Origin: an uncultured Hyphomonas sp.
GTDB lineage: Bacteria; Pseudomonadota; Alphaproteobacteria; Caulobacterales; Hyphomonadaceae
Assembly: GCF_963678875.1 (NCBI RefSeq)
Contig: NZ_OY787456.1
Coordinates: 1,116,001 to 1,180,000 of the forward strand
DNA length: 64,000 nt
Direction of reading: 5' to 3'
Positions 52,500 to 60,686 of this stretch are shown piece after piece. The position numbers and the translations under genes are program-made. Within the stretch, counting starts at the first letter, position 1. Every line of letters starts with the position of its first letter. Under the pieces are notes generated by a model. It had not been told where the DNA came from, made no database searches, and was given only the letters and a program-made list of their open reading frames with translations.

Positions 52500-52745
52500 A
52501 TGGCAGACCCGAAGGAAAAACCCGTCGACAAGATGAGCTTCGAAGAAGCGCTTGCTGAACTGGAAGGTATCGTGCGCCAGCTGGAAGCCGGTGAGGTGGA
52601 GCTGGAAAAGTCGATTGCGATCTACGAACGCGGCGCGGCGCTGAAGGCGCATTGCGAAGCGCGCCTCAAGGCGGCGGAACTGAAGGTCGAGCAGATCGTG
52701 CAAGGGGCTGGTGGTCCGTCCACCGAACCCGCAAGCTTCGACTAG
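52500..52745 (+). CDS. xseB: Exodeoxyribonuclease VII small subunit
   Basis: An 81-residue small subunit with the family motif FEEALAELEGIVRQLEAGEVELEKSIAIYERGAAL covering about residues 14-48, a coiled-coil helix pair. With XseA it forms exonuclease VII, which degrades single-stranded DNA. The xseB-ispA-dxs order is common in Proteobacteria. IspA starts 7 bases after the stop. Confidence 0.95.
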   Translation: MADPKEKPVDKMSFEEALAELEGIVRQLEAGEVELEKSIAIYERGAALKAHCEARLKAAELKVEQIVQGAGGPSTEPASFD

Positions 52746-52752
52746 GCCTGTC

Positions 52753-53649
52753 ATGGGAGAGGTGATCGACTTCGACCTGCGCCTGAAGGAAGTTGCCGAC
52801 AAGGTGACCGTGGCGCTGGACCAGCTGATCCCGCCAGCGTCCGGGCCGGAGGCGGACCTGATGCGTGCGATGCGCCATGCGGCGCTCGCCAACGGCAAGC
52901 GGATGCGGCCTTTCTTCCTGCTCGAAGCGGGCGCCATGTTCGAAGCGCCGGAGAAGTCGCTCCTGCGCGCGGCGGCGGCCCTGGAATGCGTGCACTGTTA
53001 TTCGCTGGTCCATGACGACCTGCCGTGCATGGACGATGATGATTTCCGCCGCGGCCAGCCGACGGTGCACAAGGCATTCGACGAAGCGACCGCCGTGCTG
53101 GCAGGCGATGCGCTGCTGACGCTCGCCTTCAAGATTCTCGCCTCACGCGAGACGCATCCGGAGGCCGAGGTACGGGCGCTGCTGATCGAGCGGCTTGCCG
53201 ATTCTTCGGGGGCGCGGGGCATGGTGGGCGGCCAGATGATCGACATGCTGGAAACCGACAGTCCCCGCGACCTGAACACCATCACCCGCATGCAGCGCCT
53301 GAAAACCGGCGCCCTGATTTCCTATGCGACAGAGGCTGCGGGAATCATCGGCCATGCCCGCGAGCACGAACGCAGTGCACTTGCAGGCTTTTCGAATGAT
53401 CTCGGCCTGGCTTACCAGATTGCCGACGACCTGCTCGACGCCACCGGCGATGAAGAGGCGGTCGGCAAGGCTCTCGCCAAGGACGAAGACGCCGGAAAGG
53501 CTAATTTCGTTACGATTCTGGGCATCGACGGGGCCCGCCAGCGGGTGCAGCTTCTGGCGGAGCAGGCGAAGGAACACCTCGCTATTTTCCGCGAAAAGGC
53601 CAATATACTGCTGCAATCAGTCGATTTTGTTCTTGATAGAACACACTAG
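52753..53649 (+). CDS. ispA: Polyprenyl synthetase (farnesyl diphosphate synthase)
   Basis: A 298-residue trans-prenyltransferase. The first aspartate motif is DDLPCMD (D88, D89, D94), the second DDLLDATGDE, and FANGKRMRP carries the substrate lysine and arginine. It condenses isopentenyl diphosphate with dimethylallyl and geranyl diphosphate, giving the farnesyl or geranylgeranyl precursor of quinones, hopanoids and undecaprenol. Next to dxs, it joins the MEP pathway supply. Confidence 0.94.
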   Translation: MGEVIDFDLRLKEVADKVTVALDQLIPPASGPEADLMRAMRHAALANGKRMRPFFLLEAGAMFEAPEKSLLRAAAALECVHCYSLVHDDLPCMDDDDFRRGQPTVHKAFDEATAVLAGDALLTLAFKILASRETHPEAEVRALLIERLADSSGARGMVGGQMIDMLETDSPRDLNTITRMQRLKTGALISYATEAAGIIGHAREHERSALAGFSNDLGLAYQIADDLLDATGDEEAVGKALAKDEDAGKANFVTILGIDGARQRVQLLAEQAKEHLAIFREKANILLQSVDFVLDRTH

Positions 53650-53688
53650 ACAGACAGAAAGCCGTCACCCAGAAGGTCCGACAGAACG

Positions 53689-55611
53689 ATGACCGACAAT
53701 CGACCCAACCGCCTGCTCGATGCGATCGACTCGCCCGACGACCTCAAAGGTCGCTCGCGGGCTGAGTTGAAGCAGATCGCGAATGAAGTGCGCGAGGAAG
53801 TCATCGACGTCGTCTCGGTCACCGGCGGACACCTCGGTTCCGGCCTCGGCGTGGTCGAGTTGACCGTTGCGATCCATGCGATCTTCGACACGCCGAAGGA
53901 CAAGCTGATCTGGGATGTCGGCCACCAGTGCTACCCGCACAAGATCCTGACCGGCCGCCGCGACCGCATGCGCACGCTGCGCCAGGGTGGTGGCCTCTCC
54001 GGCTTCACCAAGCGGTCTGAGAGCGAGTACGATCCGTTCGGTGCGGCCCATGCCTCGACATCGATCTCGGCAGGGCTCGGCTTTGCCAAGGCGCGCGATA
54101 TCCAGGGTGAGCACTCCAACGTCATCGCCGTGATCGGCGACGGTTCCATGTCCGCCGGCATGGCCTATGAGGCGATGAACAATGCCGGCGCCGACAAGTC
54201 GCGTCTGATCGTCATCCTCAACGACAATGACATGTCCATCGCTCCGCCAGTCGGCGCGATGAGCAACCACCTCTCGCAGCTCGTGTCCTCGCGCCCTTAT
54301 CGGGGCCTGCGCCGGATCGCCAAGAAGGTCGTTGCGCCGATGGGCCTCGAAAGCCCGGCCCGGCGTGCGGAGGAATTCCTGCGCGGCTTCGCCATGGGCG
54401 GTACGCTGTTCGAAGAGCTGGGCTTCTACTATGTCGGTCCGATCGACGGGCATGACCTCGATGTCCTCGTCCCGATCCTCGAGAACGTTAAGGCGATGCG
54501 CGACGGGCCGATCCTGATCCACGTCGTCACGCAAAAGGGCAAGGGATACGCCCCGGCGGAGAACTCCGCCGACAAGTATCACGGCGTCTCTAAATTCTCG
54601 GTCGTCACGGGCGAACAGTCCAAGCCGAAACCGAAGGCCCCGGCCTACCAGAAAGTCTTCGGCCAGACGCTGACCCAGCTGGCGGAGAAGGACGACAAGA
54701 TCTGCGCGATCACCGCGGCCATGCCGTCCGGCACGTCGACCGATATCTTTGCGGCCAAATACCCTGACCGGCATTTCGATGTCGGCATTGCCGAGCAGCA
54801 CGGCGTGACCTTCGCCGCGGGGCTTGCTGCCGATGGCATGAAGCCGTTCTGCGCCATCTATTCCACCTTCCTGCAGCGTGGTTACGACCAGGTCGTCCAT
54901 GACGTGGCGATCCAGAAGCTGCCCGTACGCTTCGCCATCGACCGGGCTGGCCTCGTCGGCGCGGACGGTGCAACCCATGCCGGCAGTTTCGATATCGGCT
55001 ATCTCGGCGCGCTGCCGGGCATGGTCTGCATGGCGGCAGGCGATGAGGCAGAGCTGGCCCGTATGGTGCTGACCTCGCTGGAAATCGACGACCGGCCGAG
55101 CGCATTCCGTTATCCGCGCGGCGAAGGCGTTGGCGTCGACATGCCGGACGTCCTGACGCCGCTGGAAATCGGCAAGGGCCGGGTAATCCGCGAGGGTACG
55201 GCGGTTGCGATCCTGTCCTATGGCACGCGCCTCGGCGAAGCGATGAAGGCTGCAGACATGCTGGCCGCGCAGGGCCTGTCGGCAACGGTCGCCGACGCCC
55301 GGTTTGCCAAGCCGCTCGACACCGACCTGGTGGACCGTCTCGCGAAAGAGCATGAAGTCCTGATCACGATCGAGGAAGGCGCCACGGGCGGCTTCGGCAG
55401 CTTCGTGCTGGAATACCTCGCACGCAGCGGCGGACTCGACAGTGGGCTGAAGATCCGGCCGATGACCTTGCCGGATGAGTTCCAGGACCAGGACACGCCT
55501 TACAACATGTATGAGGCCGCAGGCCTCAACGCCCGGCACATTGCTGCCCGCGCAATCGAAGCCCTCGGCCGGGGTGATCTGGCCGAGATCGAGCGCCTCG
55601 CCAGAGCCTAG
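53689..55611 (+). CDS. dxs: 1-deoxy-D-xylulose-5-phosphate synthase
   Basis: A complete 640-residue thiamine diphosphate enzyme that joins pyruvate and glyceraldehyde 3-phosphate to make DXP, the first step of the MEP isoprenoid pathway. H48 (TGGHLGSGLG), the cofactor motif GDGSMSAGMAYEAMNNAG from residue 150, and the catalytic glutamate in DVGIAEQHGVTFA are present, as is the transketolase C-terminal domain. It follows ispA by 40 bases. Confidence 0.97.
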   Translation: MTDNRPNRLLDAIDSPDDLKGRSRAELKQIANEVREEVIDVVSVTGGHLGSGLGVVELTVAIHAIFDTPKDKLIWDVGHQCYPHKILTGRRDRMRTLRQGGGLSGFTKRSESEYDPFGAAHASTSISAGLGFAKARDIQGEHSNVIAVIGDGSMSAGMAYEAMNNAGADKSRLIVILNDNDMSIAPPVGAMSNHLSQLVSSRPYRGLRRIAKKVVAPMGLESPARRAEEFLRGFAMGGTLFEELGFYYVGPIDGHDLDVLVPILENVKAMRDGPILIHVVTQKGKGYAPAENSADKYHGVSKFSVVTGEQSKPKPKAPAYQKVFGQTLTQLAEKDDKICAITAAMPSGTSTDIFAAKYPDRHFDVGIAEQHGVTFAAGLAADGMKPFCAIYSTFLQRGYDQVVHDVAIQKLPVRFAIDRAGLVGADGATHAGSFDIGYLGALPGMVCMAAGDEAELARMVLTSLEIDDRPSAFRYPRGEGVGVDMPDVLTPLEIGKGRVIREGTAVAILSYGTRLGEAMKAADMLAAQGLSATVADARFAKPLDTDLVDRLAKEHEVLITIEEGATGGFGSFVLEYLARSGGLDSGLKIRPMTLPDEFQDQDTPYNMYEAAGLNARHIAARAIEALGRGDLAEIERLARA

Positions 55612-55692
55612 CGAACGCCTGAAATTCGCCAGAGTCAGCGCCTAACTGAAATGCAATTTGCGGGGCCGGGCGAAGCCCGGTTAGGTGCTCTC

Positions 55693-56334
55693 ATGCGTTC
55701 ATATCGTTCCTGTCTGGCGGCCTTGATGCTGGCCGCCACCGCCGCTTGCGCCTCTGCGCCCGAGCCGGCCATTCCCTTCGCTGACCGTCTCGCTGCGGCT
55801 GAAGCGGTGGCAAATCCCTATGAGACGGATGCGGCACTGACGGCGCTGCTGGACGATCCCAAGCTGAAACCCGCCGAGCGCGCGGAAGCGCTCTATCGGC
55901 GCGGCAGCCTGCGGCGCCTTGCGGGCGATGACCGGCGCGGCGCGGTCGCCGATCTTGAGGCAATGCTTGCGCTTGCGCCGGAGCATCAACGTGCCGGGCA
56001 GGCGCAGATCGAGCTGGACCTTGCCCGGTCTGACCTCGAAGCGCTTGAGCCGCGTCTCGGCTACATGCTGACCCTGCCGCAATGGTTTGACGTGTCCTGG
56101 ACACTGGGCGAGCGCGAGGTTCCGGCGCGGCGTTACCAGAAGGCCGGCATCAGCCCGAATGAGACGCAAACCCGGAAGCTGACGGATGCCGGGTTCCTCT
56201 GCGGGCCGGATGGGGCAGGCGGACCTGCGCAGGGCGCGGGAGATCCGCGCGACTGGCTGGACGGTCTCATCTGGTGCAATCCGCAGCCTGATCAGGCCGA
56301 AGCTGAGGCAGACCCGGCAGAGGCGGGGTCGTAA
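55693..56334 (+). CDS. TPR-like lipoprotein, paralogue of next gene
   Basis: A 213-residue lipoprotein with lipobox TAAC (Cys 19). The mature part has a TPR-like module with EALYRRGSLRRLAGDDRRGAVADLEAML (about 72-100), the same order as in the next gene. A hairpin CCGGGC-GAA-GCCCGG (55666-55680), framed by CCTAAC/GTTAGG, lies just upstream of the ATG and may affect expression. Function unknown. Confidence 0.75.
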   Translation: MRSYRSCLAALMLAATAACASAPEPAIPFADRLAAAEAVANPYETDAALTALLDDPKLKPAERAEALYRRGSLRRLAGDDRRGAVADLEAMLALAPEHQRAGQAQIELDLARSDLEALEPRLGYMLTLPQWFDVSWTLGEREVPARRYQKAGISPNETQTRKLTDAGFLCGPDGAGGPAQGAGDPRDWLDGLIWCNPQPDQAEAEADPAEAGS

Positions 56335-56446
56335 AGACCACACAAAATTCACAATCCGGCCCTGCCGCCGTACGTGTTGCACGTCTAACAACAGGGCTAT
56401 CGCCTCAACCCGCCTGCCCAAACTTGCCTATACGGAGCTTCCGATC

Positions 56447-57097
56447 ATGATTCGCCTCAGCCTTGCCGCCGCCGCCTCCGCCCTTGTTCTGGCGGCCTGT
56501 AGTTCGACGCCTGCACCGGAAGCCAGCACGGCTGCCGCAGTATCCGCGGCGACCGTCGTGTCGCCCTACGAACTGGCCATGCAGACAGTTGAGGAACTTG
56601 CGACTGCCGGCAACGCGCAGGCCGCGATCGACCGCCTGACCCAGCTGTCCGGCGACCCGTCGCTCAGCCGGGACCAGATGGCAGAAGTGCTCTACCGCCG
56701 CGGCGAACTGCGCCTTGGCGAAAACGGCTATGACACGATGGGGGCGATTGAGGACTTCGAGGAAATCCTCGCCGACTACAGCGACACCGAATGGAGCACG
56801 GCTGCTGCGTCGATGCTGGACAGCGCCCGCGGCAAGGCGACGTCACTGAACGCGCTTCTCGCCCAGCCGGAAACGACCCGGATGCAGAAGTACAACATCC
56901 TCATGGAGCTTGGCCGTCATGATGACGCCATAGACCTGATGCTGGCCAACGACCTGACGCCAGACAATGATGCTCTGCTGGCCATGTACCAGATCGGGTA
57001 CCTGTGCGAAGGCGATGCCCTTACCGGCCGGGCCTATGACGTGACCGAGCCTGACGGCACCTTCCACGAACTCCGTTTCTGCGATTTCGGGAAGTAA
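56447..57097 (+). CDS. TPR-like lipoprotein, paralogue of previous gene
   Basis: A 216-residue lipoprotein with lipobox LAAC (Cys 18) and a similar module, AEVLYRRGELRLGENGYDTMGAIEDFEEIL (about 80-110). The shared YRRGxLR and xDxEExL positions and tandem location suggest an old gene duplication with the preceding gene. Two more helices follow. It is likely in the periplasm or outer membrane; function unknown. Confidence 0.75.
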   Translation: MIRLSLAAAASALVLAACSSTPAPEASTAAAVSAATVVSPYELAMQTVEELATAGNAQAAIDRLTQLSGDPSLSRDQMAEVLYRRGELRLGENGYDTMGAIEDFEEILADYSDTEWSTAAASMLDSARGKATSLNALLAQPETTRMQKYNILMELGRHDDAIDLMLANDLTPDNDALLAMYQIGYLCEGDALTGRAYDVTEPDGTFHELRFCDFGK

Positions 57098-57136
57098 AAC
57101 CTCTCAGACTGTAGGCTTTATTGCAGTCCGTGCGCC

Positions 57137-57196
57137 CGGTTCAGGAGTCTTTCTGCAGCTCTTTCCGCAAGGTAAGGTGCCGGAAATCCTGAACCG
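57137..57196. promoter_or_regulatory. Inverted repeat upstream of acyl-CoA synthetase
   Basis: Perfect 10-base arms CGGTTCAGGA (57137-57146) and TCCTGAACCG (57187-57196) flank 40 bases. A GTGGTT/AACCAC palindrome follows near 57231-57252. Both lie in the 176-base gap before the synthetase gene and may be regulatory or form mRNA structure. Confidence 0.4.
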
Positions 57197-57273
57197 CGGC
57201 TTTGCAGCCTCTTCAAACCGGGCCCCCGGCGTGGTTGTGTGGCGTGAACCACATAACCTTCCCGAGGAAACCC

Positions 57274-59025
57274 ATGTCATCAGAGCTGCTTCCCCCCAAT
57301 TGGCCCGCCATGTCCATCGCCCAGGCCAACGCCGCATTGGCGGCGCCCGGTTCTCCGGTTCAGGTGGAAGACACCGTCGTGAACGGGGTTCCGTCCAAGG
57401 GGTACACAAACGCACCGCCGACGATTCACTCGATCCTGTTCCTGGCTGCAATGACTCACCCGGAGCGGGACTACATCGTCTATCAGGATGAGCGGGTGAC
57501 CTATAAGGCGATGCTGCGCGCCGTTGAGCATTTCGCGGCCACGCTGCGCGACAAGTACGGCATCACAAAGGGCGACCGCGTCGCCGTGATCATGCGGAAC
57601 TATCCGCAATGGCCGGTCGCATTCTATGCCGCGCTCAGCCTAGGGGCGATTGCCACGCCAATGAACTCCTGGTGGACGGGCGAAGAGCTGGAATACGGCC
57701 TCTCCTTCGCGGGTGTGAAAGCCGCTGTCGTCGATCCGCAGATCTACGAGCGCATCCACCAGCATATGGAAGACCTGCCGGACCTGAAGCACGTCATCAT
57801 CGCCCGCGATCCCGGTGACGAGCACAACCATCCCTGCGTTTCGACGATGGAAGATGCCATCGGCCTGGCGAACACCTGGGCTGACCTTCCGGACATCGGC
57901 ATGCCGGATGTGGAAGTCGGCCCGGATGACGATGCAACGATCATGTACACGTCCGGTACCACCGGCAAACCGAAGGGCGCGCTTGCGACCCACCGCGCCG
58001 TGATCTCGAACATGTTCAACGGCCTGACCTGTACGGCGCGGATGTACCTGCGCAAGGGTGAACCGGTGCCGGAGCCTGACCCAACCGTGACGCGGGCGAC
58101 GCTGATGTCGATCCCGTTCTTCCACGCGACCGGGTCCTTCGCGATCCTGGTCCCGACGGCGATGCGCGGCGACAAGATCGTGACCATGTACAAATGGGAT
58201 GCAGGCGAAGCCCTGCCGATCATCGAACGCGAGCGCATTACCAGCATTGGCGGTGTGCCCACCATTGCCTGGCAAGTGTTGGAGCATCCCGATCGCTCCA
58301 AGTACGACCTCTCCTCTATCGAGGTGGTTTCATACGGTGGTGCGCCGTCTGCGCCGGAACTTGTGTCCACCATCAAGCGCCGCCTGCCGAATGCTGCGCC
58401 GGGCAATGGCTGGGGCATGACGGAAACCTGCGCGACGGTCACGCTGAACATTGGCGAAGACTATGTGAACCGGCCGACCAGTGCCGGCTCGCCACCTGCC
58501 GCCGTGGAGCTGAAGATTTGCGATCCGGACGGCAACGAACTCGCCATCGGCGAGATCGGCGAGCTGTGGTGCAAGAGCCCGTCCAACTGCAAGCTCTACT
58601 GGAACCGTCCGGATGCCACGGCAGAGACCTTCCGCAATGGCTGGGTTGTGACGGGCGACCTTGCGCGCCTCGACGAGGAAGGCTTCCTCTTCCTGGTCGA
58701 CCGCGCCAAGGACATGCTGATCCGCGGTGGCGAGAACATCTACAGCATCGAAGTGGAGAGCGCGCTCTACGACCACCCGGCCGTGATGGACGCTGCTGTT
58801 GTCGGCATTCCGCACAAGGTACTGGGCGAGGAAGTCGGCGCCGTCGTGCAGCTCAAGCCCGGCATGAGCGTATCGGAAGATGAGCTGCGCGCCCACGTCG
58901 CCAACCAGCTGGCTGCGTTCAAGGTGCCGGTCGAGATCCAGTTCTTGGACGAGCCGCTGCCGCGTAACGCCAACGGCAAGATCCTGAAAAACGAGCTGCG
59001 GGAGCGGTTCACACCACGGGGATAA
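57274..59025 (+). CDS. AMP-dependent acyl-CoA synthetase
   Basis: A 583-residue ANL-superfamily ligase. The P-loop YTSGTTGKPKG is at residues 225-235, the hinge and A8 motif are RGGENIYSIEVE, and the catalytic lysine is K569 in RNANGKILKN. Such enzymes activate fatty or aromatic acids as acyl-AMP and then CoA thioesters. The substrate is not determined by the motifs. GAGGAAA precedes the ATG. The aldo/keto reductase gene starts 4 bases after its stop. Confidence 0.9.
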   Translation: MSSELLPPNWPAMSIAQANAALAAPGSPVQVEDTVVNGVPSKGYTNAPPTIHSILFLAAMTHPERDYIVYQDERVTYKAMLRAVEHFAATLRDKYGITKGDRVAVIMRNYPQWPVAFYAALSLGAIATPMNSWWTGEELEYGLSFAGVKAAVVDPQIYERIHQHMEDLPDLKHVIIARDPGDEHNHPCVSTMEDAIGLANTWADLPDIGMPDVEVGPDDDATIMYTSGTTGKPKGALATHRAVISNMFNGLTCTARMYLRKGEPVPEPDPTVTRATLMSIPFFHATGSFAILVPTAMRGDKIVTMYKWDAGEALPIIERERITSIGGVPTIAWQVLEHPDRSKYDLSSIEVVSYGGAPSAPELVSTIKRRLPNAAPGNGWGMTETCATVTLNIGEDYVNRPTSAGSPPAAVELKICDPDGNELAIGEIGELWCKSPSNCKLYWNRPDATAETFRNGWVVTGDLARLDEEGFLFLVDRAKDMLIRGGENIYSIEVESALYDHPAVMDAAVVGIPHKVLGEEVGAVVQLKPGMSVSEDELRAHVANQLAAFKVPVEIQFLDEPLPRNANGKILKNELRERFTPRG

Positions 59026-59029
59026 TCGC

Positions 59030-60046
59030 ATGAGCGTACAACGTCGCAAGATCGGAGACCGGGAAGTATACCCGGTTGGCCTTGGCTGCATGAACATCTG
59101 TCATGCCTATGGCCCGCCGCTTCCGGAGGACGAGGCCAAGGCCCTGCTGCTAAAGGCCTTCGACCTTGGGTGCGATTTCTTCGACACCGCGACGATCTAT
59201 GGATTGGGCCGGAGTGAGGAACTGATCGGCCAGGCGCTTGGGGCTCACCGGCAGGACTTCTTCCTGGCCAGCAAATGCGTGCTGGGCTTTCGGGATGGCA
59301 AGCGCATCCTGGATGGGCGTCCGGAGGTGATCAAGGCGGCGTGCGAGGCAAGCCTGAAACGTCTGAAGACGGACGTTATCGACCTCTATTACCTGCACCG
59401 GCCGGATCCGAACGTGCCGATCGAGGACTCGGTCGGCGCGCTGGCGGATCTGGTGTCTGAAGGCAAGATCCGGTTTGCGGGACTGTCGGAAATGGGCGCT
59501 GAGCAGCTACGCCGCGGCGCCGCTGTCCATCCCATCGCGGCCATGCAGTCGGAATATTCGCTCTGGGTTCGAAATCCTGAGATTGCGGTGATGCAGGCAT
59601 GTCAGGAGCTGGGCACGGCACTCGTGGCGTTCTCGCCGGTCGGACGTGGTTTCCTTGCGGACCCGCCGGCGGACCCGGCAACTTTCCACGAGACGGACAT
59701 GCGCCTCAGCATCTTCCCGCGCTTCAATGCGGAGAATTATGCGGGCAATCTGCCCCTGCTGGAGGAGGCAAAGGCCGTGGCGGCGGAGGCAGGCTGTTCA
59801 GTCGCCCAACTGGCAATTGCCTGGACCATGGCAAAAGGGCCGAATGTGCTGCCGATCCCCGGCACCACGAACCTCATGCATCTGGAGGAGAACCATCGCG
59901 CCGCGGAGGTCACCCTCACACCGGAACAGGTCGCGCGCCTCGATGCGCACTTCGCGCCCGAGCGCGCTGTCGGTCCGCGCTACAGCGCGATGGGACAAGC
60001 AACGGTCACGACCGAGATGTACGAGTTCGAGCAGGCGAATGGCTGA
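59030..60046 (+). CDS. Aldo/keto reductase
   Basis: A 338-residue NADPH-dependent AKR. The tetrad is D52 and Y57 in FFDTATIYG, K82 in LASKCV and H123 in YYLHRPDP; the NADPH-binding end IPGTTNLMHLEENHRA is also present. It is similar to the AKR13/YajO-type group. It probably reduces a small aldehyde or ketone. It lies between the acyl-CoA synthetase and the methyltransferase, with overlap to the latter, so all three may be cotranscribed. Confidence 0.9.
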   Translation: MSVQRRKIGDREVYPVGLGCMNICHAYGPPLPEDEAKALLLKAFDLGCDFFDTATIYGLGRSEELIGQALGAHRQDFFLASKCVLGFRDGKRILDGRPEVIKAACEASLKRLKTDVIDLYYLHRPDPNVPIEDSVGALADLVSEGKIRFAGLSEMGAEQLRRGAAVHPIAAMQSEYSLWVRNPEIAVMQACQELGTALVAFSPVGRGFLADPPADPATFHETDMRLSIFPRFNAENYAGNLPLLEEAKAVAAEAGCSVAQLAIAWTMAKGPNVLPIPGTTNLMHLEENHRAAEVTLTPEQVARLDAHFAPERAVGPRYSAMGQATVTTEMYEFEQANG

Positions 60047-60686
60047 CAAGCCGGTCGCGCTTGAGGACCGCGCAGATGGCGGGGATGGACGGCGCTACGC
60101 ACCCTCGACCGCCCGTAACAGAGAACCCATCCGGGACCTCTTTGCGGCGCAGGGATTAACCGCCGGAGATGTACTGGAGATTGCCTCCGGCACGGGTGAG
60201 CACGGCGCGTTCCTGACCGACACATTTCCCAGACTGCGCTGGACCTATTCCGATATCGACCCGGCTGGCCGCGCCAGCCAGGAAGCGTGGCGCAATGCGG
60301 CGGAGCATGACCGCCTGTTAGGCCCGGTGATAATTGATGCCTCGTCCGATGACTGGGGCGAAGTGGAGGGCAAGGCCTGGGACCTCATGGTCTCGGTCAA
60401 CATGGTCCACATTTCCCCCTTCGTGGCGACAGAGGGTCTGCTGCGCGGCGCGGGGCGCCTGCTGAAGCCGGGCGGACACCTCTTCCTCTACGGGCCTTAC
60501 GCCCGCAATGGCGAGATCGCGCCGTCGAACGCGGCGTTCAGTGAAAACCTTCAGTCACGTGACCCGGCCTGGGGCGTGCGGGATCTCGACCGGCAGCTCG
60601 TTCCGTTGGCGGAAGCGGCTGGCCTGCACCTCAAGGACGTCGTCCCGATGCCCGCGAATAATTTCAGTGTGATCTTCCGACGCTAG
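60039..60686 (+). CDS. DUF938 SAM-dependent methyltransferase-like protein
   Basis: A 215-residue protein with the class I methyltransferase glycine motif EIASGTGEHGAF (about 45-56) and acidic YSDIDP, plus DUF938 features YAPSTARNREPI near the start and MPANNFSVIFRR at the end. Substrate unknown. The start overlaps the upstream stop (ATGGCTGA at 60039-60046), and the end overlaps metG tail to tail by 4 bases. Confidence 0.85.
   Translation: MADKPVALEDRADGGDGRRYAPSTARNREPIRDLFAAQGLTAGDVLEIASGTGEHGAFLTDTFPRLRWTYSDIDPAGRASQEAWRNAAEHDRLLGPVIIDASSDDWGEVEGKAWDLMVSVNMVHISPFVATEGLLRGAGRLLKPGGHLFLYGPYARNGEIAPSNAAFSENLQSRDPAWGVRDLDRQLVPLAEAAGLHLKDVVPMPANNFSVIFRR

Noticed and set aside
53665..55539. 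A 624-codon open frame opposite dxs
   Set aside because: It is the antisense shadow of a highly conserved gene; its composition is unlike a protein.
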